Below the pieces are notes generated by a model. It was not told the origin of the DNA and did not search any database. It was given only the letters and a program-made list of their open reading frames with translations. 64,000 bases of DNA, from positions 62,001 through 126,000 of the forward strand of contig NZ_QNRI01000007.1 of NCBI RefSeq assembly GCF_003315295.1. The letters are read 5' to 3'. Within the stretch, counting starts at the first letter, position 1. Every line of letters begins with the position of its first letter. Position numbers and translations under genes: made by a program. Below are positions 26,764-35,456 of this stretch, piece after piece. This DNA is from Paraliobacillus ryukyuensis (GTDB lineage Bacteria > Bacillota > Bacilli > Bacillales > Amphibacillaceae).

Positions 26764-27663
26764 TTACTCATCATCATTTTCGTCTTCATCTTCGTCAGAT
26801 TCATCTCTATCTTTATCTTTTTTAGCTGCTTTCTCTGCTCGCTCTTTTGCTTTTTCTGCCGCTTTCTCTGCTTTTTCTTGTGCCTTTTCAGCTGCTCTTT
26901 CTGCTCGCTCTTTTGCTTTTTCTGCCGCTTTCTCTGCTCGTTCTTTTGCTTCTTCAGCTGCTTCTTCTTCTCGTTCTTTTGCTTCTTCAGCTGCTTCTTC
27001 TTCTCGCTCTTTTGCTTCTTCAGCTGCTTCTTCTTCTCGTTCTTTTGCTTCTTCAGCTACTTCTTCTTCTCGCTCTTTTGCTTCTTCAGCTACTTCTTCT
27101 TCTCGCTCTTTTGCTTCTTCAGCTACTTCTTCTTCTCGTTCTTTTGCTTCTTCAGCTGCTTCTTCTTCTCGTTTTTTAGCTACTTTTTCTTGTGCTCTTT
27201 TTTGATTTTCTAAAGCTTTTGTGATACCTGCTTTTGCTGTTTCCGGAAGATCTTCACGTTCCAAAAGTGCTAATAAATTTACCGATCGCTTTTTACTATT
27301 ATCTACAACAGTTTCTTCAACTTCGCTTACGTCTTCCCCATCTTTTGTTGCTGCTTCTAAATCTTCTTCCACTTTTTCTACATGATCCTCATATTCTTCC
27401 AATAATTCTTCAGCCTTGTCTTCGTCACCTTCAGAAAGAGATAGCTCCGCTTCACTTAATCGCTCATCAGCATATGCATCTTGGAGAAGTGCTTTCTCAG
27501 TTGTTTCTTCTGTTAACTCATACTCTGTGTCCTCAATGACACGAGAAGTATCATAAAGTTCTGATGTTGGATCAATTACTTCCTCATTTTCAGCTGCAAG
27601 GGTATTTCCTGCAAATAAGATAAAAAATCCAAATGTAATACTAGAGATGACTATTTTTTTCAT
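26764..27663 (-). CDS. secreted DUF5667-like protein with 11-residue helical repeats
   Basis: 299 residues. A signal peptide (about 1-23, ending NTLA-AE) is followed by a helical region (about 40-155: TSELYDTSRVIEDTEYELT, ERLSEAELSLSEGDEDKAEEL) that resembles DUF5667 secreted proteins. About residues 165-280 then hold tandem AEEAKEREEEV-type 11-residue repeats. The tail is acidic (DESDEDEDENDDE). Hendecad repeats form long, regular, highly charged helices. It sits between a lipoprotein gene (18 bases upstream) and sigI-rsgI. A wall-spacer or stress-shield role is possible but unproven. Confidence 0.75.
   Translation of the reverse strand: MKKIVISSITFGFFILFAGNTLAAENEEVIDPTSELYDTSRVIEDTEYELTEETTEKALLQDAYADERLSEAELSLSEGDEDKAEELLEEYEDHVEKVEEDLEAATKDGEDVSEVEETVVDNSKKRSVNLLALLEREDLPETAKAGITKALENQKRAQEKVAKKREEEAAEEAKEREEEVAEEAKEREEEVAEEAKEREEEVAEEAKEREEEAAEEAKEREEEAAEEAKEREEEAAEEAKERAEKAAEKAKERAERAAEKAQEKAEKAAEKAKERAEKAAKKDKDRDESDEDEDENDDE
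26937..27170. repeat. 33-bp tandem repeat, about seven units
   Basis: Nearly identical 33-bp units encode AEEAKEREEEA/V on the minus strand. Most differences are single C/T changes (TCGTTC/TCGCTC, GCTGCT/GCTACT). Such arrays change copy number by slippage or recombination. Confidence 0.85.
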
Positions 27664-27681
27664 TGTTATTCCACCTTTTCC

Positions 27682-28200
27682 TTATAAGTATTGTACGCTA
27701 TTTTTAAATGCTTCTATTTTTGCTTGATTTGTTTCATAAGCTCCGAAAGGTACCATGAAAATTAAGATACCTATATTTTCTTCTTCATTCGTAACATTAA
27801 AGTAAATATCGGTTCGAATACGCTCTTTCCGATTGGATAATAAGGCAATATAGTTTTCATTTTCTTTGACTATTTCGGTATTTCCAAATGATAACTTTAA
27901 TTCACTTTTTATAGACTCTAATGACTTATCCTTTGATACAAAAGTCAAAATAGCTTTTAACTTTCCATTTTGGAACATAATATTTTCTTTGGCATACTTG
28001 CTTGAGCTATCTTGTTCTTGCCATCCAGATGTTTGCTTCACCCGCACATTATCATTTTCAAATAAATAGTTTTCTTCTCCTGGCTTTGCTCCGTCTGCTT
28101 TTTGACTGTCCTGTGTTTCTTGTTCCCTAACATTTTGACAAGCACCTAATACAAGTAAAAGGATACAAACGATTAGCGTTAAGCCTGTCCTGTAACCCAT
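27682..28200 (-). CDS. lipoprotein, PsbP/DUF4367-like size, unknown
   Basis: 172 residues. A lipobox (LLLVLGAC, Cys about residue 21) is followed by a short Gln/Glu linker and a domain of about 125 residues: FENDNVRVKQTSGWQEQ … NIMFQNGKLKAILTFVSKD … TDIYFNVTNEEENIGILIFM. The pattern fits small extracytoplasmic beta-rich lipoproteins, and I do not recognise an exact family. GGAGGTG lies 6 bases before the ATG. It starts a two-gene unit with the hendecad-repeat protein. Confidence 0.7.
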   Translation of the reverse strand: MGYRTGLTLIVCILLLVLGACQNVREQETQDSQKADGAKPGEENYLFENDNVRVKQTSGWQEQDSSSKYAKENIMFQNGKLKAILTFVSKDKSLESIKSELKLSFGNTEIVKENENYIALLSNRKERIRTDIYFNVTNEEENIGILIFMVPFGAYETNQAKIEAFKNSVQYL

Positions 28201-28447
28201 TTTGTCACCTCCGTTCTAATCTACTATTAAGAATTAGAGTGTTGGTTCGACGGTAGCTGGCTGACATAGAATAATTCGCTTTAGCCCCTATAGCTTTGCG
28301 TCATCACTTTTCAATGATTTTGCCTTTCTCTCTATTCACTTATCTATACGGAAAGCTTGTCAGAATTTTCGGGGGAAAAACAAAATTTTTTAATTTTTTT
28401 GTTGAAAGCTTTGAGAAACAGGCGTGGAAGTTTAACTATACGCAAAA

Positions 28448-28476
28448 GGCACATTCGCTTTTTAGCAAAATGTGCC
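28448..28476 (-). terminator. hairpin, probable terminator of the drug exporter gene
   Basis: GGCACATT…AATGTGCC is followed by TTTTGCG on the minus strand. It is separated from the exporter stop codon by the miniature element at 28516-28889, which seems to have landed between the gene and its terminator. Confidence 0.5.
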
Positions 28477-28515
28477 GTGGTAATAATTTTCCTTATTAAA
28501 ATGACAAATAAACGA

Positions 28516-28889
28516 GGCTCTATACTAAATGTGGTGTTATCCCTTGATTTATCAAAGGTTCCATCGAAGCAAAAAAAACACAGTCGATTCCCTCTCTTTT
28601 GTTCCCCTAAAGCAGAGGTAATATGCGAGACTCCTGCGGGAACAGCAAATGTTTTCGATGGGACGAGTAATCGCAGTCCCACGCGTCCGAAGATCCACTT
28701 GGTTAAGCGGCTAGAAGTTAGACGAAAACCGTCACGTCCTGTGACAACGTCTAACTGACCCACGTCCTGTGTGCCCGAGGAAAGCGAGTATATTTCCCCT
28801 GCGGTTCAGGTACAAGTATGATTAATAATGTAAGTGTAATAAAAGAGATGGTGGAATGAAAATGACACCACCACATTTGACAGAGAACC
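28516..28889. mobile_element. 374-bp miniature transposable element, copy A
   Basis: No coding capacity. The ends are imperfect 21-bp inverted repeats (16 of 21 identical): GGCTCTATACTAAATGTGG on the left and, reading inward from the right, GGTTCTCTGTCAAATGTGG. It is flanked by a perfect 8-bp target duplication, ATAAACGA (28508-28515 and 28890-28897). The interior shares long identity with copy B at 37016-37389 in inverted orientation, including GAGACTCCTGCGGGAACAGC and a GCGGCTAGAAGTTAGACG block. Relative to copy B it has a 28-base insertion that duplicates ACGTCCTGTG. GG-starting ends with 8-bp duplications fit mobilisation by an ISL3-type transposase (inference). Confidence 0.88.
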
Positions 28890-28920
28890 ATAAACGAGTA
28901 CACTATAAAAATATAAATTG

Positions 28921-30426
28921 TTATGACAAAGCCGGTTCTACTGGAGTGCTTTCCTCTTGTTTCACTTCTTCTACAGGTGTCACACTTGTATCTACACGTT
29001 TCATAAATAAAGATAGAACTAATGCAACGATATTAATTCCTAGCGCTACATAGAAGGAATATTGAATGCCGCTTAAAAGTGCTTGTTGTGTCATTGAAGC
29101 AGTTGATGCTGCTGTTAATGTGGTTGGATCGACACTACTTAATAATTTCTCACCTTCTGATGTTGCTACTGAATTCATAATCGTTACCATTACTGCTGTA
29201 CCGATGGATCCAGATACTTGTTGGGCAGTATTATTAATCGCTGTACCATGTGGGTTTAGCGCATTTGGTAATTGATTCAATCCGTTGGTCATAATCGGCA
29301 TCATAACCATCGCCATACCGAACATGCGTAAAGAATAAACCAATACGATGTAGGTATAAGTTGAATCGATTTGTACATGAGCTAACAAAAAGGTAGACAC
29401 ACCAGTAACTGTTAGACCAACAACGCCTAAAATACGTGGACCAAATTTATCAAATAGTCTACCTGTAATAGGAGACATGATTCCCATAATAATCGCACCT
29501 GGTAATAACATTAAACCAGACTGTAATGGTGAAATACCTCGAACATCTTGGACATAAGCAGGTGTTAATATCATACCTGAGAACATAGCAACTGCATTTA
29601 CAATCATAATGACAGAAGCAAGAGCAAACATTGGATATTTATAAGCCCGCAAATCCAATAAAGGTTCATCCATTTTTAGTTGACGAATGATAAATAGTGC
29701 TAAAGCAACTCCTCCAACAATTAATGTGGTCATAACGATGGTATCATCCCACCCATGAGAACTTGCATTACTTACACCATATAAAATTCCACCGAAACCG
29801 AATGTTGATAAAACTAATGATAGATAATCAAGTGTGGCTTTTTTGTTTTGCTCCATTACATTCTGGAATTTCCAAGTAGCCAACAATAGACTAATAATCG
29901 CTAATGGCAAAATCATTTTAAACAATAATCGCCAAGAATGGTATTCAACAATATATCCAGATAATGTAGGACCAATGGCTGGCGCAGCGATCATAACCAT
30001 ACCAAAAACACCCATGGCAGCGCCACGTTTTTCACGTGGAAAACTAACCAACATGATGTTCATTAAGAGTGGTCCCATAACAGAAGATCCCATCGCTTGA
30101 ACCATACGTCCAGTTAATAAAAATCCAAAATTAGGTGCAAAAGCAGCTAATGCTGTTCCTAACGAAAAAACCGTCATTGCGGTAATAAATAAACTACGGT
30201 TAGAAAAACGCGTAATTAAAAATGCTGATGCAGGTATTAAAATTCCGCTGACAAGCATATATCCTGTCGCCAGCCATTGAACAGTAGAATAATCTTTAAT
30301 TCCTAAATCCACCATAATGGATGGCAGTGCAACGTTTAATAATGAATTATTTAGAAATGAGACAAATGCACCGACAAACAAAATACTAATCATTAAATAA
30401 GGCGTTTTATTCACTTGTGTATTCAT
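28921..30426 (-). CDS. DHA2-family (EmrB/QacA) multidrug MFS transporter
   Basis: 501 residues with 14 predicted helices. Family features are SFLNNSLLNVALPSIMVDL (near 24), the motif-C region GPTLSGYIVEYHSW (near 152) and GRLFDKFG (near 322). DHA2 transporters export drugs and cations with a proton antiport. It is divergent from a TetR-type regulator, with palindromic operators between them that overlap its promoter region, so inducible repression is likely. The substrate is unknown. Confidence 0.9.
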   Translation of the reverse strand: MNTQVNKTPYLMISILFVGAFVSFLNNSLLNVALPSIMVDLGIKDYSTVQWLATGYMLVSGILIPASAFLITRFSNRSLFITAMTVFSLGTALAAFAPNFGFLLTGRMVQAMGSSVMGPLLMNIMLVSFPREKRGAAMGVFGMVMIAAPAIGPTLSGYIVEYHSWRLLFKMILPLAIISLLLATWKFQNVMEQNKKATLDYLSLVLSTFGFGGILYGVSNASSHGWDDTIVMTTLIVGGVALALFIIRQLKMDEPLLDLRAYKYPMFALASVIMIVNAVAMFSGMILTPAYVQDVRGISPLQSGLMLLPGAIIMGIMSPITGRLFDKFGPRILGVVGLTVTGVSTFLLAHVQIDSTYTYIVLVYSLRMFGMAMVMMPIMTNGLNQLPNALNPHGTAINNTAQQVSGSIGTAVMVTIMNSVATSEGEKLLSSVDPTTLTAASTASMTQQALLSGIQYSFYVALGINIVALVLSLFMKRVDTSVTPVEEVKQEESTPVEPALS

Positions 30427-30470
30427 GATTGATTCCCTCTTATCTTATTCTTTTTTTTAACACTTGAATA

Positions 30471-30491
30471 TTTTATACCTATAGTTTAATT
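30471..30491. promoter_or_regulatory. second, imperfect TetR operator
   Basis: TTTTATACCTATAGTTTAAT resembles the core of the perfect palindrome five bases downstream (ATACTAATAGTAT). It lies closer to the exporter gene. Confidence 0.5.
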
Positions 30492-30495
30492 TTTG

Positions 30496-30528
30496 CAATA
30501 ATTTTATACTAATAGTATAAAATTATTG
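30496..30528. promoter_or_regulatory. 33-bp perfect palindrome, TetR operator
   Basis: CAATAATTTTATACTA, one central A, then its exact complement. It lies between the divergent exporter and TetR genes, where such a repressor would bind and control both. Confidence 0.82.
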
Positions 30529-30581
30529 TTTCTCCACTTAAAAAAACGTATACTTACTGTAGTAAAAGACAGGAGGATACT

Positions 30582-31454
30582 ATGAATCAACGAAAGCGAA
30601 AAGTAGCAGATATTGCTTTAAGATTGTTTATTGAGAAGGGGTTCCAACAAACTTCAATTCAAGAGATTATCGATAAAGCAGACATTTCTAAAGGTACATT
30701 TTATAACTATTTTTCCTCCAAAAATGATTGCATTGCCGAAATATTAGAAAACATTCGCTACGATGCTAATCAACAGCGAGTGGCGATTCAAATTGGGAAA
30801 GACCCACAAGATCGTGAAGTATTGATTGAACAGATCACCATTGTCATGCAATTAAATGAAGAACAACATTTACGCGTACTATATGAAAATATCCTTTCTT
30901 CGGATCAAGCAGAATTAAAGAAGCTTGTTTTACAACATAGAGTAATTGAAATGGAATGGCTATCCGATCGATTTGTAGATGTTCTAGGAGAAGAAATAAG
31001 AGAATATGCCACAGAAGCGGCTATTCTTTATTTTGGAATGCTCCAATACATGCTCTTTACCTTAAATCTAACCAATAGTTATTTTTCTCTATACCAATTA
31101 ATCCAAACGTTATTATCCTATATAGAAGTTATTTTGGAGGAAATGAATAGCAACCAAACCATCTTTTTAAGTGATGCGGCTATTGGTTTACTACAAAATA
31201 ATGTCCATAAAAATATTGCAACCAAACCAGAATTAATAGAAATGGCAAAACAATTGGAAGTCTATCAACCTTTTAATGAAGAACAACAAGATATGTTTGA
31301 TGTCATCCGAAGTGAATTAAATCGAGAACGTGTTCGTAAAATTGTTCTACAGAAGTTGTTGAAACCGTTTCTACAATTATTTGAAGAGACACCTGCTCAG
31401 TCACACGTGCGTCAATTTACTAATGCAATCTGGAGTTACTTGAAGACCATATAA
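30582..31454 (+). CDS. TetR/AcrR-family regulator
   Basis: 290 residues, longer than the usual ~200. The N-terminal helix-turn-helix (VADIALRLFIEKGFQQTSIQ, then DKADISKGTFYNYFSSK) is typical. The rest is an all-helical ligand domain with an extra C-terminal segment of about 80 residues. AGGAGG precedes the ATG. It is divergent from the DHA2 exporter and presumably represses it and itself through the palindromes at 30471-30528. Confidence 0.88.
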   Translation: MNQRKRKVADIALRLFIEKGFQQTSIQEIIDKADISKGTFYNYFSSKNDCIAEILENIRYDANQQRVAIQIGKDPQDREVLIEQITIVMQLNEEQHLRVLYENILSSDQAELKKLVLQHRVIEMEWLSDRFVDVLGEEIREYATEAAILYFGMLQYMLFTLNLTNSYFSLYQLIQTLLSYIEVILEEMNSNQTIFLSDAAIGLLQNNVHKNIATKPELIEMAKQLEVYQPFNEEQQDMFDVIRSELNRERVRKIVLQKLLKPFLQLFEETPAQSHVRQFTNAIWSYLKTI

Positions 31455-31471
31455 TGATGCCTTTATCATAT

Positions 31472-31517
31472 AAAAGGATGGAAGTAAAAAAAATTCATTT
31501 TCTAACTCCCATCCTTT
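31472..31517. terminator. bidirectional terminator-like stem
   Basis: AAAGGATGGAAGT pairs with ACTCCCATCCTTT (13 bp with one wobble) between the convergent tetR and cutC genes. The loop is A/T rich. Confidence 0.6.
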
Positions 31518-31587
31518 CCAGTTTACTTGGTGTCCACAAAGTATTTATTCAATGAGGGATTATATACATATTATTAAACTAGGTATT

Positions 31588-32277
31588 TCATTCTCCAACT
31601 TTCTCTCTTATTCGAATGAAAGATATCGGATCAAATGATTCGGCATAAGATTGCTTCATTCTCACCGACTTGCCGAAGTGATAATGTGAAGCTCCTACTG
31701 CTTGATGAATCTCACGCATATTTGTTGATGATAAACCAGATCCAGGCATAATAACTGGACCGTTTGTTTCTTTTTCTAGAGAAACCAATTGCTTTAGCTT
31801 CACTTTACCCGTAAGACAATCAGATGCACCACCAGCAGTCAAAATACGTTTCACTTGTTTGTAGTTTCGTAAAGTATGGTAAGCTTCTGTTAAATCTGTC
31901 ACCTCATCAAAAGCACGATGAAAAGTGATGTCTAAATCTGAATGAAGTTTGAGTACAGTCTCCAGAGTAGCTCTATCTATCTTGTTGTCTTCCGTCAATG
32001 CCCCAAATACAATCCGATTTCCACCCAGGCTTATCACATTTTTAATATCTTCATAGATAATAGCAAGATCAGCGCTACGATAGTGAAAGTGGTAGCTATG
32101 TGGTCGAATCATCACTTGCACCGGTATATTAATTGTTTGCAATACCTGTTTGATGGTGCCATAGCTTGGGGTTAGCCCACCCTCATTAATTGCCGAAACT
32201 AGCTCTAGCCGATCAGCTCCGAATTGCTCTGCTTGCTTTGCCTCTTCCGCTTGCTGGGCGATCACTTCTAACTTCAT
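31588..32277 (-). CDS. cutC: CutC family protein
   Basis: 229 residues of a TIM-barrel protein. CutC blocks seen include GADRLELVSAINEGGLTPS (near 20), VMIRPHSYHFHY (near 55), DITFHRAFDEV (near 117), ILTAGGASDCL (near 145) and IMPGSGLSSTN (near 176). The family is named for copper homeostasis, although a direct copper role is disputed. It is cytosolic. A GAGAGGG site is upstream, and an extended -10 (TGGTATAAT on the minus strand, near 32498-32506) may drive transcription. Confidence 0.92.
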   Translation of the reverse strand: MKLEVIAQQAEEAKQAEQFGADRLELVSAINEGGLTPSYGTIKQVLQTINIPVQVMIRPHSYHFHYRSADLAIIYEDIKNVISLGGNRIVFGALTEDNKIDRATLETVLKLHSDLDITFHRAFDEVTDLTEAYHTLRNYKQVKRILTAGGASDCLTGKVKLKQLVSLEKETNGPVIMPGSGLSSTNMREIHQAVGASHYHFGKSVRMKQSYAESFDPISFIRIREKVGE

Positions 32278-32291
32278 GATAAATCCCTCTC

Positions 32292-32486
32292 TTATTCTAC
32301 TAATACTTTTTTAAATAAAACATTACTAATTATGATACGATAATTGTGCGTTTCCAAGGTAATTAATGCGTAATTCTGCTTTTGTTCACAAAAAATATCG
32401 GGTACGAACGTTGGGTTGCGATTTAATGTAGTGTAAAAACGTTTGATCCATTTGAAAAGGATCATAATGGCTTGGTGTATTACCAT
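32292..32486 (-). CDS. short ORF before cutC, doubtful
   Basis: A 64-residue frame ends 14 bases before the cutC start. Its composition is protein-like (RFYTTLNRNPTFVPDIF, then NYALITLETHNYRIIISNVL), but the ATG has no ribosome binding site and lies only about 11 bases after a TATAAT box. It would need leaderless translation. It could instead be the tail of a decayed gene. Not recognised. Confidence 0.28.
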   Translation of the reverse strand: MVIHQAIMILFKWIKRFYTTLNRNPTFVPDIFCEQKQNYALITLETHNYRIIISNVLFKKVLVE

Positions 32487-32569
32487 AAGTCTTTACTATT
32501 ATACCATTGGCATGAATTCACTTGTTTATGAAGATATCTTTGATTGTAAGGAAAGGATTATTGGTTAAA

Positions 32570-32607
32570 GTAAAACCATTGGAATGTTAGCGTTCCAATG
32601 GTTTTAC
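32570..32607 (-). terminator. intrinsic terminator
   Basis: GTAAAACCATTGGAA / TTCCAATGGTTTTAC is a perfect 15-bp stem after the DUF2316 gene. The trailing T run is short. Confidence 0.75.
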
Positions 32608-32654
32608 CAATACTTTTTCTAATAAAGCTGTATCTAACCACGTTGATTCACACA

Positions 32655-32882
32655 TTACGAAGAAGGATCCTTTCCTTGTTCTTCTACTTTTTCTTCTAAA
32701 TAATCACGCAATCGAGCAACAGCTTTTTCATCAGAAGTTGGCCCAAGCTTAATCGTTTCCTCAAATAATTCATGACTAAAAGCTAAATCTGCCTGAACAA
32801 CTTCTGGTGTTAAACCAGCCAACTTAAAATTGTTTCTCAATTCTGCACCTAGATGTGCTCTTTCTTCAGGAGTTAGTCCCAT
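32655..32882 (-). CDS. DUF2316 family protein
   Basis: 75 residues, soluble, starting MGLTPEERAHLGAELRNNFK and continuing LAGLTPEVVQADLAFS, then RLRDYLEEKVEEQG. These are the DUF2316 blocks: a small helical protein with a helix-turn-helix-like core (LTPEVVQADLAFSHELFEETI). The function is unknown and a DNA-binding role is possible. GGAGGTGAT lies just before the ATG. Confidence 0.8.
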   Translation of the reverse strand: MGLTPEERAHLGAELRNNFKLAGLTPEVVQADLAFSHELFEETIKLGPTSDEKAVARLRDYLEEKVEEQGKDPSS

Positions 32883-33034
32883 CTTATCACCTCCTATGTA
32901 AGCTTATATGTATTTTTTCCAAATATCCTTTTCTTACTACTCATTCATTTGTTTTTATCAAAAAGAATTTTCCTATTGTTTATTTGATGAAAACAACATA
33001 AAATGGAAGAAAAGTCTAAGGAAGAGGATATAGG

Positions 33035-33442
33035 ATGAAAGAGCTAACAAAAAAAATAATACCTTATATGGCGTATTACATACTAGCAGGTATAGCTTGT
33101 CTAGGTTTCCTCTTTCACTTGTGGACAGGTATCATCCTATTAGATGATCCAAACACGATTACTGATGGGCAATTGCTTGGTACATTTGGCATCTCTTCCA
33201 TTATCATCACTTTATTTGTTTTCTTAGCAAATCGTAAAGAAGGCTACTGCCTTGGTCTTACTGCTCTATCTTTGTTAATGTGTATTTTAGGTATAAGTAT
33301 GATTGTTGATTTAACACCATTAACGGAATGGCAAAGAGCTGATATGTTTGCATTAATATTAACTACAACCAGCTTTTTAGCTTTGTTTATCAATGGACAG
33401 AAGATGGTCAGAAAATTAGTCCAGTCGCAAAACATTAAATAA
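33035..33442 (+). CDS. four-helix membrane protein, unknown
   Basis: 135 residues with four predicted membrane helices (about 10-32, 48-66, 72-92 and 104-122) and a basic C terminus. GGAAGAGG precedes the ATG. It is monocistronic, with a terminator after it. The family was not recognised. Confidence 0.6.
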   Translation: MKELTKKIIPYMAYYILAGIACLGFLFHLWTGIILLDDPNTITDGQLLGTFGISSIIITLFVFLANRKEGYCLGLTALSLLMCILGISMIVDLTPLTEWQRADMFALILTTTSFLALFINGQKMVRKLVQSQNIK

Positions 33443-33450
33443 ATATAACT

Positions 33451-33496
33451 AATGAAAAAGAGATAAAAAATCCACTAAGGTTTGTATCTCTTCATT
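33451..33496. terminator. bidirectional terminator
   Basis: AATGAAAAAGAGATA pairs with TATCTCTTCATT between the convergent membrane-protein and lipoprotein genes; TTTT follows on the plus side. Confidence 0.7.
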
Positions 33497-33512
33497 AATC
33501 TTTTGTTGTTGA

Positions 33513-34142
33513 TTAATTCAAAACTTCTGCATTGGCATCCATGTCCACAACTTTTTCATTAGTAAGGTTTACTGCATAGCGACCGTTTGTAGAAGAATGG
33601 CCTGATACTAATGTAGCATATCTGACAATGATGTAACCGTTTATTTCCCCATCATATTGAACAAAATGATCGTCATCTTCTATTAATTGCCCTTTGTCAC
33701 GCAAATAATCTTGGACTAGAGAAATTGCTTTTTCTTTGTCCGATTCCTTGGTGTCTTTGCGAATCTTAGCATTCTGTGGACTACTTTCTGTGTTTCTCTC
33801 TTTTGTCATTTCTTCGTTACTGTTCATATCTTGCTTAGCGACTTCTTCAGCGTTTTTCTTTTCTACCTGCTTTGCTGAACTTTCTGTCTCATTTGCCTGG
33901 CTTTCTTTACGTTGTTCACTCGTTGATGGAGTACTGCTGACGTCATTATTCACTTGTGATTGATCGTTAGAATCATCGGGGGTTGTGTTATTTGTTTCTA
34001 TTTTATTTTCTGAGGTATTATTCATCTCAGCATTAGCTTGTGGAGATTCTGTATCCCCTTCGTTTGTACAACCCGCAAGTAGTATCATAAGTAATAATAG
34101 TGAAATAACACTTCTATATCGTGGTCTCTGTATATGCTTCAT
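33513..34142 (-). CDS. lipoprotein with long polar linker
   Basis: 209 residues. A basic N terminus and a lipobox (MILLAGC, Cys about residue 25) precede about 110 residues of Ser/Asn/Glu/Lys-rich low complexity. The C-terminal domain of about 70 residues reads AISLVQDYLRDKGQLIEDDD … YDGEINGYIIVRYATL. The linker should span the wall. The C-terminal domain resembles small PepSY-like or YpmB-like folds in size, but I cannot assign it. Confidence 0.65.
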   Translation of the reverse strand: MKHIQRPRYRSVISLLLLMILLAGCTNEGDTESPQANAEMNNTSENKIETNNTTPDDSNDQSQVNNDVSSTPSTSEQRKESQANETESSAKQVEKKNAEEVAKQDMNSNEEMTKERNTESSPQNAKIRKDTKESDKEKAISLVQDYLRDKGQLIEDDDHFVQYDGEINGYIIVRYATLVSGHSSTNGRYAVNLTNEKVVDMDANAEVLN

Positions 34143-34665
34143 TTTTTCATTTTTCTCCTTCGTTATTCCCCATTCTTAGACAATTCACATGATTAATTAT
34201 TAAAACATTATCATATAATCGTCTTCTTTGAAACATAAGTGAACTTTTTTCTGAAAACGCTCGCCCCTCTTTTTATCAAAAAATTTATCCTCCAAACTCA
34301 TCTATTATCTCTAGCAAAAAAACTTACGTTACTTATAAATCGTATTCCTTGACTAGTAACACACTAGTTCATTTAATCTAAATCGAAGTAATTACAATTC
34401 ATAAGGAGTGATGTACATTATCTTTCCTTAAAATTTGTAATAATTTATTTCCTCATTATTCACTAAAGCAGGTGTCTCATGTGATTACTTAATTTAAAGC
34501 TTCCTTCTTACTCGCTCCTTTTTTGCTTCTAATAGATGAAAGATAGCTAACCCTACTCTATCATTATATTCAATTTCCTATTATTATTTTTTTGGTAATC
34601 TATAAACATTTTTTTCCTTCTACCGATAATAGAAAGTGAACAATTAAAATATGGGGGGATTGGGA
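34143..34665. other. intergenic, nothing recognised
   Basis: About 520 bases, AT-rich, between the lipoprotein and the SDR gene. A TGAAAACGCTCGCC segment near 34252 weakly resembles a cre site but is far from either start. No ORF, repeat or RNA element was seen. Confidence 0.4.
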
Positions 34666-35433
34666 TTGAAATTACAAAACAAGATTGCAGTCATTACTGG
34701 TGGATCAGATGGAATTGGCAAGGCCACAGCACTAAAATTCTCTAAAGAAGGTGCAAGCGTCGTGATTGCTGATATTAACGAAGACCGTGGTCAAGCCTTA
34801 GTAAGTGAAATTGTCGAAGCTGGGGGAAATGCCATCTTCATGAAAACAGATGTCACAAATTTTAATGAAGTGGAAAAATTAGTGGAATTTGCAGTTGATA
34901 CATATGGAACAATCGATATTATGTTTAATAATGCTGGTATTGGTGTAAATAAACCATTCTTAATGCATTCACCTGAAGATTATCATAAAGTAGTTGATGT
35001 CAACCAACATGGTGTGTATTATGGCATGTTAGCTTCCGCGCGTAAAATGAAAGAATTAGGTGTAAAAGGAGTTATTATCAACAATGCATCTGTGTTTGGC
35101 TTTGTTGGCTCATTAGGAATAACTGGCTATCAAGCAGCAAAGGGGGCTGTTGTCATGTTAACCAAACATGGCGCTTTAGAGCTTGCACCAGAAGGGATTC
35201 GAGTTGTCGGTATAGGACCAGCAGCAGTAAACACACAGATCGTGGAAGGGTACAGACAAGCTGGTTTGCTTGATTATATGAAAGAACAACAGTTAACAAA
35301 ACAATTAATTGAGCCTGAAGAGGTTGCGGAAGTCGTTGCTTTCTTGGCTACAGATGAGGCACGCATCATGAACGGCTCAGTTGTGATGGCAGATGATGGT
35401 TTTGCAAGCTTTAAATCTGACATTAGACAATAA
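34666..35433 (+). CDS. SDR-family NAD(P)-dependent oxidoreductase
   Basis: About 255 residues. The TTG at 34666 is preferred because the GGGGGG site sits 6-8 bases upstream; the ATG at 34651 lies inside that site. The Rossmann motif TGGSDGIG is near residue 11, NNAG near 87, catalytic Ser in NNASVFG near 138 and YxxxK (YQAAK) near 153. The C-terminal VVMADDGF matches classical SDRs. The substrate is unknown. It is 23 bases upstream of a chemoreceptor gene, probably one transcript. Confidence 0.88.
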   Translation: MKLQNKIAVITGGSDGIGKATALKFSKEGASVVIADINEDRGQALVSEIVEAGGNAIFMKTDVTNFNEVEKLVEFAVDTYGTIDIMFNNAGIGVNKPFLMHSPEDYHKVVDVNQHGVYYGMLASARKMKELGVKGVIINNASVFGFVGSLGITGYQAAKGAVVMLTKHGALELAPEGIRVVGIGPAAVNTQIVEGYRQAGLLDYMKEQQLTKQLIEPEEVAEVVAFLATDEARIMNGSVVMADDGFASFKSDIRQ

Positions 35434-35456
35434 AAATGAATTAAGGGGAAAATACC

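Noticed and set aside
26937-27170. CRISPR-like array
   Set aside because: The 33-bp units are contiguous with no spacers and encode a protein repeat.
26847-27213. Long Leu- or Phe/Cys-rich plus-strand ORFs
   Set aside because: They are antisense shadows of the 33-bp repeats in the secreted hendecad protein, with no ribosome binding site.
28344-28763. ORFs of 130-140 codons on both strands across this stretch
   Set aside because: They lie across the 374-bp miniature element, have no ribosome binding site, and match a non-coding repeat present twice.
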